A DNA stretch of 64,000 bases from Tubulanus polymorphus (GCF_964204645.1 NC_134032.1:7745175-7809174), one strand, 5' to 3'. Numbered from the stretch's first letter, positions 35,011 to 45,205 are shown. Program-made: numbers and translations. Notes: generated by a model from the letters alone, not told the origin.

Positions 35011-38000
35011 TTAATCTATGGGAATTTCACGATGGCCATAAGCAAGAGTGCTTACGCCATCGTCTAAAATGTACCGCTTATCGTCGTAAGGTGATAAACC
35101 GACTTTATTCAGATGGACGGAATGAATTTTATGATTAAAGCTCCGTATGGAACGCATGCCGGTCATGAGGATAGATTTCTCCGTTATACATCTAATATAA
35201 TTATCATGCGACACGGACTGTTTGACAACGTATTTCGCAACGCCTTTTGCTGTCTTCTTCTCCACAAGAGTTCCGTCGTTATCCGGAGAAAGATATACCA
35301 TCGAGTACATCTTACTCCGCAAACCACAGAACTCTTTGATGGGGGAAGAATTGGTTTCATCCTTGAATTTGCCCAGAACATTTTTGTTGTTGTCCGAAAA
35401 CAAAGGATGACCAGTGGGATAGGCTGAGAAGTCGAACTGGTCGGAAATCTCCGCCATATCCGCGTACAAATCGTCGGTGCGAATAGCGTATGTCAAGCTG
35501 TCCGTATCGGTGAATAGGAGTTTGGCATTATCGCCATAAATTGCTTTAATTGACCCGTAATGAAATTGGTACATCAAAGTTTTACTAATGTCTAGAATAG
35601 CGAAACCAAGATACACGGGTTTATCGAGGGTGATCTGTATTTTTTGCTTTTTAACCCCCACAACATTTTCTGAAATTACATTCCATGAAATTGTAGATGG
35701 CTTCGCTAAAGCTCTTCTCAATTTATTGGGATCATTTATAATTTGGTAATTTAGCCTATGGCGAATATTCTCCATAGTCTTACCGAAACTGGCATTGTTC
35801 AAAAGTTTGTATAGATCCCTCTCAAAATTGGTTTTCGCCAGTTTTCGGTAATGGGTATTCAAACGAATGTATGGGGCCATCCATGCCGACTGAGTGAAAT
35901 ACAAAACCCGGTGAATTTGTGTCAATTTCATACCAAGTTTCAGATAAAGTTTGAGGTTCCTGTAATGAATAATATAGTTTTTCTTATTTCCAAGATTGGG
36001 AATAAGCTTGTGTATCTTGGTTTCGCTTAAATACAAAGATTGAAATAATTCTTTTTGATATGGTGAGAGCATATCCTCACTCACCGGCATGCGTTTCGGA
36101 GCTAGGGGAAAGTCATTGTGCAGGTCATGAAGCTCGGCACCGTATTCAAGGTCAACCTCGAGGACCATACCAAAAGGGGCGTCATCAGCCAAACCAATAA
36201 TACTCAGGGCAGTGGGCCAAAGAGGGTCAACGGGTTCCAACCACCTAAATCCGCTCACAGGTAGGGCCTGTGACATAGCCCAACCGTATAAATTATTCGC
36301 ATCCAAATACATAATATAGGATGATTCCATTGAAGGGTCATAATCGGCGAAATACTTGTTGTTAGCCTCGAAATATCGATGGGTAACAACAGAAATCCCG
36401 CCTCTTATGCCCTGTTCGATAAAAAGATACATGTTAATATCTGTGAACAATTCGAGTTCGACCTTGGTTAATTTTAGACACGCGTCCCACGAATAGCCGG
36501 GGAGAGTATAGTAGTGGGTGGGGTCTAGTTTATAACTTGCATGGGCGAAGGTTCTGAATTCCTCAAAAATATCGGCTAATAAAAGTACGTCCGTGCGCAA
36601 ATAGATATCGTGATATTCGCCCATGTCGGCAATACTGAATTGTTCCCAGATATTACGCGCATGTTGATAATCGCTATCAGAAATTTTGGTATCACCAAAT
36701 TTCTCAGCACCGGTCATGTATTCATATGGATATACCCCCTTGCGTAACAAAAGTTCAATTCGATTCCTGGGAAATTCCGAGTTTAAATTAATGGACTTTT
36801 CCCTCCCAGATTTCACCAAATTATCAGTAAGTGTACCGAGGGCGCTGTTTAGGAATGCCAGCGAATCGATGAAGCGCAGGGGGCCAAGAGTAAATGAAAT
36901 AAATTTCTCGGTGTTGGTCGGGATAATTGAAATCTTTTTACCCCGAAATTCCACATCACCGAGTGATCTTATTATCTCGTGACTGTCGTAACCTTTAAGG
37001 TTATGAAAAACAACAGGCACGAAATTTGGTACTTTGTAGGCTAAATTACACGTATTACAAGCGGGACCTCTATATTTGCCGGTTATGTGATCGTGATCCC
37101 TAAATTTTTTCCCGATAAAGATGACCTAAAATGCGCTTCATCTTCATCGCTCATGATCAAAGGTTGGGGATTTTTGTACTCGTTCAAGATGTCCTCAGCC
37201 GTTTCGAGGAGGTTTTGGAGGAATGTCCTCATAACATTTCCCCCCCTATACAACACTGAAGGTTTCGAATAAGGGGTTTCTGGTCCGACCACTTTATAAC
37301 AAAAACCCGATGGTTCATGTACCTGATAGCGTGAAGTCCAAGATTGGGTCTGGTCCCGGGAACATCCTTGAATGGGAGATAAAAACATTTCGAAATCAGC
37401 GTATATGATATAAGGGACTTTATGCTGTTTAGCGACATTACCAAATTTCAAAATATTCTCATTTTCATCAGGGAGTACAGTCCTCTGGATTCCATGAATA
37501 CAGTACTGGTGATGAGTGTTTAGAATATCTCGACTTGAAAAAGTGTTTAAACACTTAAAACACCAGTATGACCGAGCCTTATGCCTGTTTATATGGTATA
37601 AAAATCGATTCAAATCTTTTATCAGGCAATAATGGGAATCATCGCCCAATGAAAGCTTTAAAAGGTTTACATGTTTCTCAAGTGGTTTATCACTCAAACG
37701 ACGAGGGAAAATATTACCATCTTCTTGGACGAAAACGTTAACTGATATATCGTTCTGTCTTTCGAATATCGGTATTTGCTCTTCGGTCATCGGATAATTG
37801 ATACCATTCATGTCCAATTCATCCTCATACCGTTTATACTGTGATACCCGTTGGGGGTTCGCATCCGCCGGGTGAAGGTGGGCGAGAATACACCAAAGAA
37901 AACACTTGTTGTCGCGATTTTTTATGTTTATCACCCCACCTCTAGAAATAATTATACGAGGTGAAGGGATAAACAAACCTCCACCCAGTGGAGCATAAAT

Positions 38001-38894
38001 ACCAGTGTGGAGATCTAGTGCAACCACGTGGTCGAACACCCAACCGGAACCATTAGTATTATACTGTTCCATTAGTTGGATTAACCTAATTTTCGCGTGT
38101 TCTATTTGCTCATCAAAGTGTATTTCGTTGAGAGCAGTTTGACATTCGAGGGTGAAAAAAACTCTTTTCACTTCGGGGTTGTCCCCGACATGCTTCTCGA
38201 GTACGACTCGAAGACTGGCGAACCATTTAATACCCCCATGCAAGCTTAAATCTTGCTTAAGCAGATGGAGGATGTTCGGTTTTAAATCATTAAAAAATTT
38301 CAAAAGATCAAATTTATTATCTTCCGAAGCTGGTATCTGATAGCGAGATACATACCCCTGCAACACATCGCCGACCTGTACGTCCATCCACCCTCGAATA
38401 GTTTCATCCAGTTCCAACTCTTCCCACTCGAATTCCTGTGGGATTGCTAGACCTGGTTGGGGGTGGATGTTTACGTTTCCAACCCCCGGTGGTGGTGGTG
38501 GAGGGGGTACATCGCCAGCTTCTGCTACCACTGGTTGGGGGGCGGCGGCGGGAGGTGCCCCAGGTTCAGCAGATTCTTGTTGGGGGGCGACGGGAAGTAT
38601 CCCAGGTCCAGCAGCCTCTGGTTGGGGAGCGGCGGGGGGTTCCTCGTCATCTCCATGTCCCCCTCGACACCTCGGGAAATGATCCCTTCTTATATACACT
38701 TCCGAAGCAAACTCCCGACCGCACTTCGGGCACGCCGGTTTCGGCCCTCGGTGATTATCGCGCATGTGCTTCGAGCGCGAACACGAATGCCGGAAAACTT
38801 TGTCACACTCGAAGCACTGGTAGAGCCTGCCCGAAGGCAGGCCGGGAGCCGAACCCTCCTCCGCAATTCGTTCGGTTATCTGTTGTTGGGCCAT
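35011..38894 (-). CDS. polB: Protein-primed DNA polymerase B, one frame break
   Basis: Reading leftward from ATG at 38894, the first 603-codon frame begins with a C2H2 zinc finger (YQCFECDKVFRHSCSRSKHM) and a C2HC finger. A Pro-rich linker follows, then the conserved NRDNKCFLWCIL region and exonuclease motif I (YADFEMF). It stops at 37083. The second frame (to 35011) carries exonuclease motif II (FHNLKGYDSH), motif III (YLRTDVLLLADIF), polymerase motif A (YLDANNLYGWAMSQ), the KxxxNxxxG-type region (LNNASFGKTMEN) and motif C (LFTDTDS). All catalytic residues are present. The frames join by a -1 shift within an A6 run at 37105-37110, which is either programmed frameshifting or an indel. It replicates the element from protein-primed termini. 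Confidence 0.93.
37104..37110 (-). promoter_or_regulatory. Candidate -1 frameshift heptamer A_AAA_AAT in polB
   Basis: In the reading frame of the upstream polymerase ORF the minus strand reads A AAA AAT, which fits the X XXY YYZ rule. A -1 slip here leads directly into the frame that carries the conserved downstream polymerase sequence, avoiding the stop at 37083. A plain indel or a base-calling error in the A run is equally possible. Confidence 0.35.
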
Positions 38895-38984
38895 CTGAAA
38901 ATGAAAAAAAAAGTAAGAACCCTTTAAGTGTGTATTGATAGTGGAACGATTTCGCTTTAATCATTTTTTCACCCGAAATCAAGG

Positions 38985-39606
38985 ATGGAGGTTATTGATT
39001 TACCGCCGATCCAGTTGCAAGGATGGTTTACATCGATAATAAATGGGATGACAGGTATTGGGAAAACTGTATTTACTAGAAGATTGATCGAGGAGAAAAT
39101 GTTTGACCCATTCCCCGATCGTATAGTTTGGGTATACGTTGAGGACCAGGAATTATATCACGATTTGAAAGGCGTTGAATTTGTTAGAGGATTAACCGAG
39201 GAACTCTATGAAAGCTTATCCGGTTCCGATACGACAAAATTACTCATATTAGATGACATCCTAAACGACTGTGATCCGAAATTATTGGAAACTATTTTCA
39301 CTCGTGGAAGTCATCATTCTAATATCGCAGACTCTTTTCCCGAAAGGGCCCCACTTTAGGACCATTTCGCTAAATACGCATTACATAGTTCTATTCAAAC
39401 ACCCAAGAGATCGACTTCAAGTAAAAACTTTGGCCATGCAATCAGGGTTAGAAAAATCGCTCGAGGAGGCTTTTGCCGATGCGACTTCTATTTCGCCACG
39501 CGGGTATTTGTTTTGTGATTTTAAACCGCAAACACCCGATAAGTGGAGATTACGTACACGAATATTTCCGAGTGATCATATCTATTATCGAATTAAAAAT
39601 CATTAA
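38985..39606 (+). pseudogene. A32/FtsK-like genome-packaging ATPase, frame broken
   Basis: ATG 38985 opens a frame with Walker A (NGMTGIGKT, about residues 20-28) and Walker B (LLILDDIL, about residues 86-93), then FTRGSHH. The frame stops at 39359. The conserved remainder is in the next frame (to 39606): ISQTLFPKGPHFRTISLN, then HYIVLFKHPRDRLQVKTLA. A few residues are missing at the switch, which coincides with GTCATCAT at 39310-39317. This suggests a short out-of-frame deletion and not a single-base error. Family knowledge: the ATPase pumps DNA into the capsid. It diverges from polB across a 90-bp gap (38895-38984) that presumably holds both promoters. Confidence 0.88.
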
Positions 39607-39625
39607 ACGTTTGGTTGGTGGCGTC

Positions 39626-39988
39626 ATGAATCTGATAAATGAGATGAAAGAAAACGTGTGTACTACAATGGGAAAGCATTCACACGTGCGAGATTTTGCG
39701 CCTCACCTAAAATTGCTGTGCGAGGGAAATAAAAAGATGCGTATCGCTATAATATCTTCTTCCCCGAATAAACTAAGCAATGTTATATGCGAAATTTGCA
39801 TTAATTCATTAAGAGGAAATATTAATCACAGCGAATCGGATAAAAAGAAATTGAAGCGACATAAAAAGTGGATCAGAATTCTCGCTAATAAACGCGTTCC
39901 GATTAAATCGAAGAAACCTTTAATAATACAGAAAGGCGGATTTCTAGGGTTGATACTGAAAGGTCTAGGACGTCTACTGGGCTTATAA
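39626..39988 (+). CDS. Small basic Polinton protein with hydrophobic tail
   Basis: 120 residues from ATG 39626, 19 bp after the ATPase stop. The middle is a helical basic segment (SDKKKLKRHKKWIRILANKR). The C-terminus is QKGGFLGLILKGLGRLLGL, a Gly/Leu amphipathic tail. Proteins with this layout (Leu-rich N-half, KKLKKYKK-like core, GGFL tail) are common conserved accessory proteins of Polintons. The role is unproven, and virion or membrane association is my inference from the tail. The longer frame upstream of this ATG is the shadow of the ATPase. The next gene starts one base after this stop. Confidence 0.65.
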   Translation: MNLINEMKENVCTTMGKHSHVRDFAPHLKLLCEGNKKMRIAIISSSPNKLSNVICEICINSLRGNINHSESDKKKLKRHKKWIRILANKRVPIKSKKPLIIQKGGFLGLILKGLGRLLGL

Positions 39989-39989
39989 A

Positions 39990-40727
39990 ATGAAGAATGT
40001 CGATAAACTTTTCGTGGTTCCAGAGTCATTCATCCCGATAATCGAGAGATTATCCTCAAATACGCGAGGAAAAACCGATTCTTCGAGTACACCAAAGTCG
40101 AGCGATGATAGAGCACGAACCGTCGAAAGTCATATGACCGACGTTCTACAAATGAATGGTATTGGAGATGACGTAATACTAAAACTTTACAATAATTCGC
40201 TAAATAAACTAATGAAAATCGAGGAATTGGCAAGGGATTCAATAGCGAATAAAGTCATACCGTCGGCTGAGGATACATCGCGTTCCGAGAGAATTGTCGA
40301 AAATAAAACGAGTATTGATCGAGAGATTCTGAATAATGTTCCGAAAAACTATAGAAGGAAGGCAGAGCAGTTGCTGCAACGAATCAAACGGTTTCCGGAT
40401 ATACTTTCTTGGACTGACAAGGGCGAAATTATTTTCAGGGGGGTAAAACAGAATGATAGTAATATTTTTGATTTAATGAATCTGTGTATGTCGCCGAATA
40501 AAGATGTTCAACTGAGTGGTATCGAAGATTTCATCTCGGCATTGCGGGAGATAAGCGTCCCACAGACATATATCCCTAATAAAGTTATTAGGAATATGTT
40601 AACGAATAATCAACGTACCTTATTTAGTTCACCGCCTTCAGAGAGAAAAAGAAGAAAGATAACTGTGAAACGTGGATCCGATGTTGAATCTGAAAATGTA
40701 GATATTGAGAACTGGATATATTTCTGA
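39990..40727 (+). CDS. Conserved Polinton protein, 245 aa, function unknown
   Basis: The frame opens at ATG 39990. The N-terminal 100 residues are Ser/Thr-rich and probably disordered. The C-terminal half (about residues 115-205) has a recognisable Polinton pattern: NVPKNYRRKAEQLLQRI, then ILSWTDKGEIIF, then SNIFDLMNLCMSPNKDV and REISVPQTYIPNK. The end is highly basic (SERKRRKITVKR), a likely nuclear signal. In related elements this protein sits in the same place between the packaging ATPase and the integrase/capsid genes. I know of no established function. Intact here. Confidence 0.6.
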   Translation: MKNVDKLFVVPESFIPIIERLSSNTRGKTDSSSTPKSSDDRARTVESHMTDVLQMNGIGDDVILKLYNNSLNKLMKIEELARDSIANKVIPSAEDTSRSERIVENKTSIDREILNNVPKNYRRKAEQLLQRIKRFPDILSWTDKGEIIFRGVKQNDSNIFDLMNLCMSPNKDVQLSGIEDFISALREISVPQTYIPNKVIRNMLTNNQRTLFSSPPSERKRRKITVKRGSDVESENVDIENWIYF

Positions 40728-41011
40728 CCATCGAAAAGTCGGGTGAAAAGGATAAGTTTTCAATTTGTTTACAACCTACCTCAAATCAGTAATGACTACG
40801 TAGGTTGTTTGTTTGTTTGTTTGTTTTTGAAGCCGAACAGCACTTTTGATTTGATACTGTCTGAACCTGAAAAGAAATGTAATTCCTCATTTATTTTCCC
40901 GTTGTACATTTTGTGAAACAATAAAAATATATCAGATAAATTTATGGGGTTTATTTTTCAATTTCTACATCGTTCATTAAGCCTTTATCCCTCGGGCACT
41001 GAACATCGAAA
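40728..41011. other. Polinton intergenic with hairpin and poly(A) signal
   Basis: ACAACCTAC near 40770 and GTAGGTTGT near 40800 can pair. A short (GTTT)n run follows, and AATAAA occurs near 40920. It probably ends the upstream transcript(s) and holds the promoter of the TBP-like gene. Confidence 0.4.
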
Positions 41012-41536
41012 ATGATTGAGGTGGTTAATGTAGTAGCGACGGCAAACCTAAATTCAAACTTGAATCTCGATGAATTGGCTAAAACGATGCACAATGTCAT
41101 TCATAATCCACTTAAATTTAGCGCGCTCACTATGAGACATAGGCGTATCAAAGGTACTTGTCTATTCTTCACTACTGGGAAAATGGTCTGCAATGGAACA
41201 AGATCTATAGCGGAGTGTTATACCAGCGTGCGACGATTTGCTAGGCTAATACAGAAAAAGGATATCGCTGTGAAGTTAACTGACTTCAAAATTCAGACTA
41301 TGACCGGTGTTGCGAAAACAGGGGTGAAAGTAAATCTAACTCTTTTGAATTCATTAATTGGCGGAAGTTATAATCCGGAGATCACTCCTAGCCTCATTTA
41401 TCGTCGTGGAAGTATTTCGTTCATAATTCAACATAAAGGGAGTGTAATTATAAGCGGGTGTAAATCATTAAATGAAATAATATCGGCACTACCGGATATT
41501 TTGTTTAATATGCACGTGTGTGAATATACAGCATGA
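41012..41536 (+). CDS. TATA-binding protein (TBP) homologue
   Basis: 174 residues, intact, no intron, and equal in length to the TBP core with almost no N-terminal extension. Repeat 1 (about residues 4-85) reads VVATANLNSNLNLDELA, then NPLKFSALTMRHRR, TCLFFTTGKMVCNG and RRFARLIQK. The linker LTDFKIQTMTG matches TBP's DFKIQNMVG. Repeat 2 (about 92-170) has YNPEITPSLIYRR and IIISGCKS-like text. Family knowledge: TBP bends TATA DNA by inserting two Phe pairs. Here the first-repeat Phe (F36, F53) are kept, while the second-repeat positions are Thr (T125) and Gln (Q140). It likely directs pol II to the element's own promoters or competes with host TBP (inference). It lies just upstream of the integrase. 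Confidence 0.85.
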   Translation: MIEVVNVVATANLNSNLNLDELAKTMHNVIHNPLKFSALTMRHRRIKGTCLFFTTGKMVCNGTRSIAECYTSVRRFARLIQKKDIAVKLTDFKIQTMTGVAKTGVKVNLTLLNSLIGGSYNPEITPSLIYRRGSISFIIQHKGSVIISGCKSLNEIISALPDILFNMHVCEYTA

Positions 41537-41623
41537 GCTCGTGCTTTCCACGCTCGCAATCAATGATTACTGTGGACTGTAAAGGGATGAAAATCTCTTG
41601 CTGTCAATCGAAAATAGAGGATA

Positions 41624-42706
41624 ATGTCGACTCACGTGAGCCCCCGCGTGGAAAAGATATTGACGGAACTGTATTACAACCCCGAAAATCCAAGTGCATT
41701 CGGTGGCATAAATGCTTTGTATCGTGCTGCAAGGCTAACCGGGGAGAAGATCAACATTGAAACTATCAAAGTCACAAGAAGCATATACTCTACATCGTCC
41801 AACTCGTAAACGTTTCAAAAGGAATAAAACAATAGTTTCCGGTATTAATCAACAACATCAAATCGATTTGTGTGATCTATCGAATTTATCTAGATGGAAT
41901 AAAGGGTATAGATATTTGCTCATGTCAATCGACGGTTTTTCTAAAATTGCCTATGCTATCCTCATCAAAACGAAAAATAGTCGAGAAGTTTGTTCGGCGT
42001 TCGAGAAAGTTATAATTCAAAGTCGTATGAAGAAAGTACAGAGCGATAAAGGTACCGAGTTTTTAAACGTTCATTTCGCTAAACTGATGAAAAAGTACGG
42101 AATACCTCACTTTACAAGTGAAGATACAGTAAAATGCAGCATTGTGGAAAGACTTATACGAACGATAAAGGGGAGGTTATTTCGCTATATGACAGCACAT
42201 ACCTCGAAAACTTACATTAACGTTCTTCCACAAATAATGAAAGCTTATAACGAATCGTATCATCGATCGATTAAAATGTCACCGAACCAAGTAAACGAAT
42301 CTAATGAGAAATTAGTCTGGGAGAATTTATACGGAAGCGAATCTCTTATTAATAAACAATTCAAGTACTCTGTCGGCGATGCGGTTAGAATCGCGAGATA
42401 TAAGAAGGATTTCGATAAGGGGTATTTGCCCGGTTGGTCACACGAAATATTTACAATCACTAAACAGGTTGCACACAATCCACCGACCTACCACATAGTG
42501 GATCAAATGGGCGAGCGAGTTCAGGGCCAATTCTATTCCCATGAATTGCAAAAAGTAATTAAAAGGTGGATGACGTCTATCGAATAGAAAAGATTATCCG
42601 TAGTCGGGGGCGAGGAAACAATCGCGAGCTGTTCATTAAGTGGTTGGGATACCCATCGAAATTTAATTCTTGGATTCCAGCGCGTGACCTAAAGAAAGAT
42701 GCGTGA
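41624..42706 (+). pseudogene. Retroviral-type integrase with chromodomain, two frame breaks
   Basis: ATG 41624 starts the N-terminal part, with the Polinton pattern YYNPENPSAFGGINALYRAA. The frame changes between about 41755 and 41785. The catalytic core continues to 42587: QIDLCDLSNLSRWNKGY (first Asp), VQSDKGTEFLN (second Asp), IVERLIRTIKGRLFRYM (Glu), then the C-terminal SH3-like region (YSVGDAVRIARYKK). A second break near the AAAA at 42561-42564 moves the conserved text to another frame. There a chromodomain is clear (VYRIEKIIRSR, ELFIKWLGYP, SKFNSWIPA) up to the stop at 42704-42706. The enzyme inserts element DNA with a 6-bp duplication, and the chromodomain may guide it to marked chromatin. 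Confidence 0.9.
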
Positions 42707-43506
42707 CTTTTATTTAACATTGTTAAGCGATGGAAGCATGGATGAATTTCCCGATAATTCTCAAAAGAAGTTTAAAGTGAAACTTAGGGGGACGATTAAT
42801 CTGGATGGAAACTGGGAAGTTGCGCTAGTGCACATAAATTTCAACTGCGAATTCGATAATATAACAACCGGTGAATTCTACGTCGACTCTGGAAAAGGAG
42901 AATGGAGCGAGGCGTATAACGTTAGCGGCGGGATATATAAAAATATCGAATCACTGATAAATCAAGTGAACTCTGCTTTAATACGCACATCGGCAACGAA
43001 TAGAATAAAACTATTTCTATAATGAAATAAGTCAGCGAGTCTCGATCAGATTATTCGCAAATGCAAAAATTAAGTTCAAAAACGATCTAGCTTGGGTGTT
43101 TGGATTCCCTTCGATGCACGTTCTCGACGCTAATATTTTCAACGAAAATGATACGGACACTAAAATCGTACGAAAATCAAATACAAACTCGAGCTATGTC
43201 GAAGTTATAGCGTCTAGACCCGTTGACCTCATGGCTGATAACCACAACATCTTGATCTATTCAGAGTTAATTCAACATCAACAAGTCGGGCATGATAGCG
43301 CACCATTATTAAGGATTGTAGGTGTAAACGATATAAATCAAACAGTTATAGATCGAGAATTCAGAAGACCTTATTATCTACCTCTCAGGAGTAATCGACT
43401 GGATGTTATTGAAATCTATATGAACAAAGATAGCGGATCCCCGCCCATCTTTAAAAGGGGAAAAGTCTCCCTCGTATTACATTTTAGACGGAAATTGCAA
43501 ATATGA
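42699..43506 (+). pseudogene. Minor capsid (penton-like) protein, one frame break
   Basis: ATG 42699 overlaps the integrase stop. The first frame begins RDFYLTLLSDGSMDEFPDN, a start typical of the Polinton single-jelly-roll penton protein, with KFKVKLRGTINLDGNWEVAL after it. It stops at 43022. The conserved frame continues, one base out of phase, from about 43010 through FGFPSMHVLDA and PVDLMADNHNILIYSELIQH to LRSNRLDVIEIYM, ending 43506. One single-base indel accounts for the break. Family knowledge: five copies form the capsid vertices. It ends in an ATGA overlap with the next gene. Confidence 0.82.
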
Positions 43507-43880
43507 AGACTGAATGCACAATAGATCAAGACGCGTGTTGTGATTATTATTTACGACAGGCAGGCGGCGGGAATGATTTCTACCACGGTCGACCGGTACA
43601 AAGAGGGGCCGGTATCGGCTCTATCCTCAGCGGATTATTCAGGGGGGCGATCCCATTGTTTAAGACGATTGCAAAGAAAGCAGCACCACATATAATTAAA
43701 GCCGGTGTTAACACTATAGGTGACGTCATCGAAGGAAGAGACTTAGGAGCCCCAATAAACCGAGGAAACGTAAAGTCAGATCAAAGACGCATAAACCACG
43801 GCAGGCAAAACGTCAGCGCAGATTTAACGAGACTTTGGAAGCGTATTAATTGTTCATTATTTACACCATTGGCAACATGA
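43503..43880 (+). CDS. Small pX/pVI-like minor virion protein
   Basis: ATG 43503 overlaps the penton stop (ATGA). Early residues are acidic and Cys-containing, then comes the conserved Gly-rich core YHGRPVQRGAGIGSILSGL and FRGAIPLFKTIAKKAAP, an amphipathic helix like those of adenovirus pVI/pX and their Polinton relatives. From about 43755 the listed frame becomes unlike the family. The alternative frame gives a strongly basic tail (KPRKRKVRSKTHKPRQ) ending TAA near 43851, which fits the expected nuclear/DNA-binding C-terminus. One indel near GCCCC at 43752 is therefore likely. Role in membrane or DNA contact is inferred from the family. Confidence 0.7.
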   Translation: MKTECTIDQDACCDYYLRQAGGGNDFYHGRPVQRGAGIGSILSGLFRGAIPLFKTIAKKAAPHIIKAGVNTIGDVIEGRDLGAPINRGNVKSDQRRINHGRQNVSADLTRLWKRINCSLFTPLAT

Positions 43881-45196
43881 GTTTGAAAGTTCACAAAGAC
43901 TCGCAACCCGCTTTGAAGAGTGAATTGGACATCTTCTCACTACCGATGACTAATATTACGATGGAATCTGCGCATTACGCCAAATATCAACCGTTAGCTA
44001 CGATCACCGACAGTGGAAATATCGATTTTCTCATAACCGGGAACTCTCAACATTATCTAGATTTGAATCACACGTGGTTAGATGTCGCATTCAAAATTGT
44101 AAAGGGTGACGGCAGTCCAATGATTAATGGTAAAGCCGACGATCCGGTGGCTCCATTAATAAATTCCGGTCAATCACTATTCAGTGATGTCGAGGTTCGA
44201 TTCAACGATAAATTAGTTAGCAATGGAATGGACCTACACCCGATTAGAGCCGCTATTGAGAATTTGATATTCTGTCAATCATCGTCGAAACCGGGGTGGA
44301 TGGAAAGCGCTATGATATATAAAGACGAAGCCGGGCGTATGAACGATACAGATCCTAGAAACGCAGACTGTAATTACGGGCTAAAAGAACGCTATGATTT
44401 ACTGAAAAATTCAAACCATCTTACACAAGTACAACTACGATTACACAGCGATGCGTTCGGATTAGATAAACTATTGCTATCAAATGTAACGGTAAAAGTT
44501 AAATTGATAAGGAGTAAGGATGCGTTTTGTATTATGTCTCCGAATCCCGAAGTGAAATTTAAAGTAAAAATTGAAAACGCCACATTAAATGTGAGACGAG
44601 TTCAGCTGAGTCCTTCAGTTCAACTTGCCCATGAAAAAGCTTTGTCTACTAGCAATGCAAAGTATCATTTCGTAAAAACAAGTATTTTTCCGGTGAATAT
44701 CCCACGCGGAGTACGTAGTGTTATAAGAGATAATCTGATAATTGGCAATATACCAAGGAATATAATTATCGCTTTCTGTTCGGACGAATCGCTGAGTGGA
44801 AGCTATGGCAAAAACCCGTTCGACTTTAAACACTATGATATCACTAGAATTGTGGTTTCCCTCAATGGTTCGCAAGTTGAATCAAAGGTTATAAATTTCG
44901 AGTCGAAAGACTTGTGCGAAGGTTATTTCTCGTTATTCACGGGAACCGGTATTCTATACCAAGATAAAACAATTGGAATAACTAGAAAAGATTACGCTCG
45001 CGGCTATTTCTTAACTGCGTTTGATTTGACACCCGACTTTGGGTTCACTGACCTGGCTATCAGCAAAAAAGGATCGCTTCGAGTAGAACTGGAATTTTCA
45101 AAGCCTCTCCCCGAAAATATTAATCTATTGTTATACGCTAACTTCGATGAGGTTTTAGAAATTACGAAAGATCGAACAGTTGTAACAGATTTTTAG
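43877..45196 (+). CDS. Double-jelly-roll major capsid protein
   Basis: 439 residues from ATG 43877, which overlaps the preceding frame. The start resembles other Polinton capsid proteins: a short N-terminus, then KSELDIFSLPMTNITMES and a beta-rich text through YLDLNHTWLDVAFKI, INSGQSLFSDVEVRFND and MDLHPIRAAIENLI. The second half has KYHFVKTSIFPVNIPRG, the conserved block at the start of jelly roll 2, and closes with LRVELEFSKPLPENINLLLY and FDEVLEI. It is uninterrupted and of normal length. Trimers build the icosahedral shell. I chose this ATG because the family starts here and upstream sequence belongs to another frame. Confidence 0.92.
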   Translation: MSLKVHKDSQPALKSELDIFSLPMTNITMESAHYAKYQPLATITDSGNIDFLITGNSQHYLDLNHTWLDVAFKIVKGDGSPMINGKADDPVAPLINSGQSLFSDVEVRFNDKLVSNGMDLHPIRAAIENLIFCQSSSKPGWMESAMIYKDEAGRMNDTDPRNADCNYGLKERYDLLKNSNHLTQVQLRLHSDAFGLDKLLLSNVTVKVKLIRSKDAFCIMSPNPEVKFKVKIENATLNVRRVQLSPSVQLAHEKALSTSNAKYHFVKTSIFPVNIPRGVRSVIRDNLIIGNIPRNIIIAFCSDESLSGSYGKNPFDFKHYDITRIVVSLNGSQVESKVINFESKDLCEGYFSLFTGTGILYQDKTIGITRKDYARGYFLTAFDLTPDFGFTDLAISKKGSLRVELEFSKPLPENINLLLYANFDEVLEITKDRTVVTDF

Positions 45197-45205
45197 ATAA
45201 AAAGA

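Noticed and set aside
34876-35067. 63-codon ORF of alternating Ile-Tyr
   Set aside because: Translation of a (TA)n microsatellite.
38438-38938. Three long overlapping plus-strand ORFs
   Set aside because: Antisense shadows of the GC-rich, Pro-rich part of the polymerase gene.
41533-41760. 75-codon ORF between TBP and integrase
   Set aside because: Runs through the integrase N-terminus in another frame; the Cys-rich text is a shadow.
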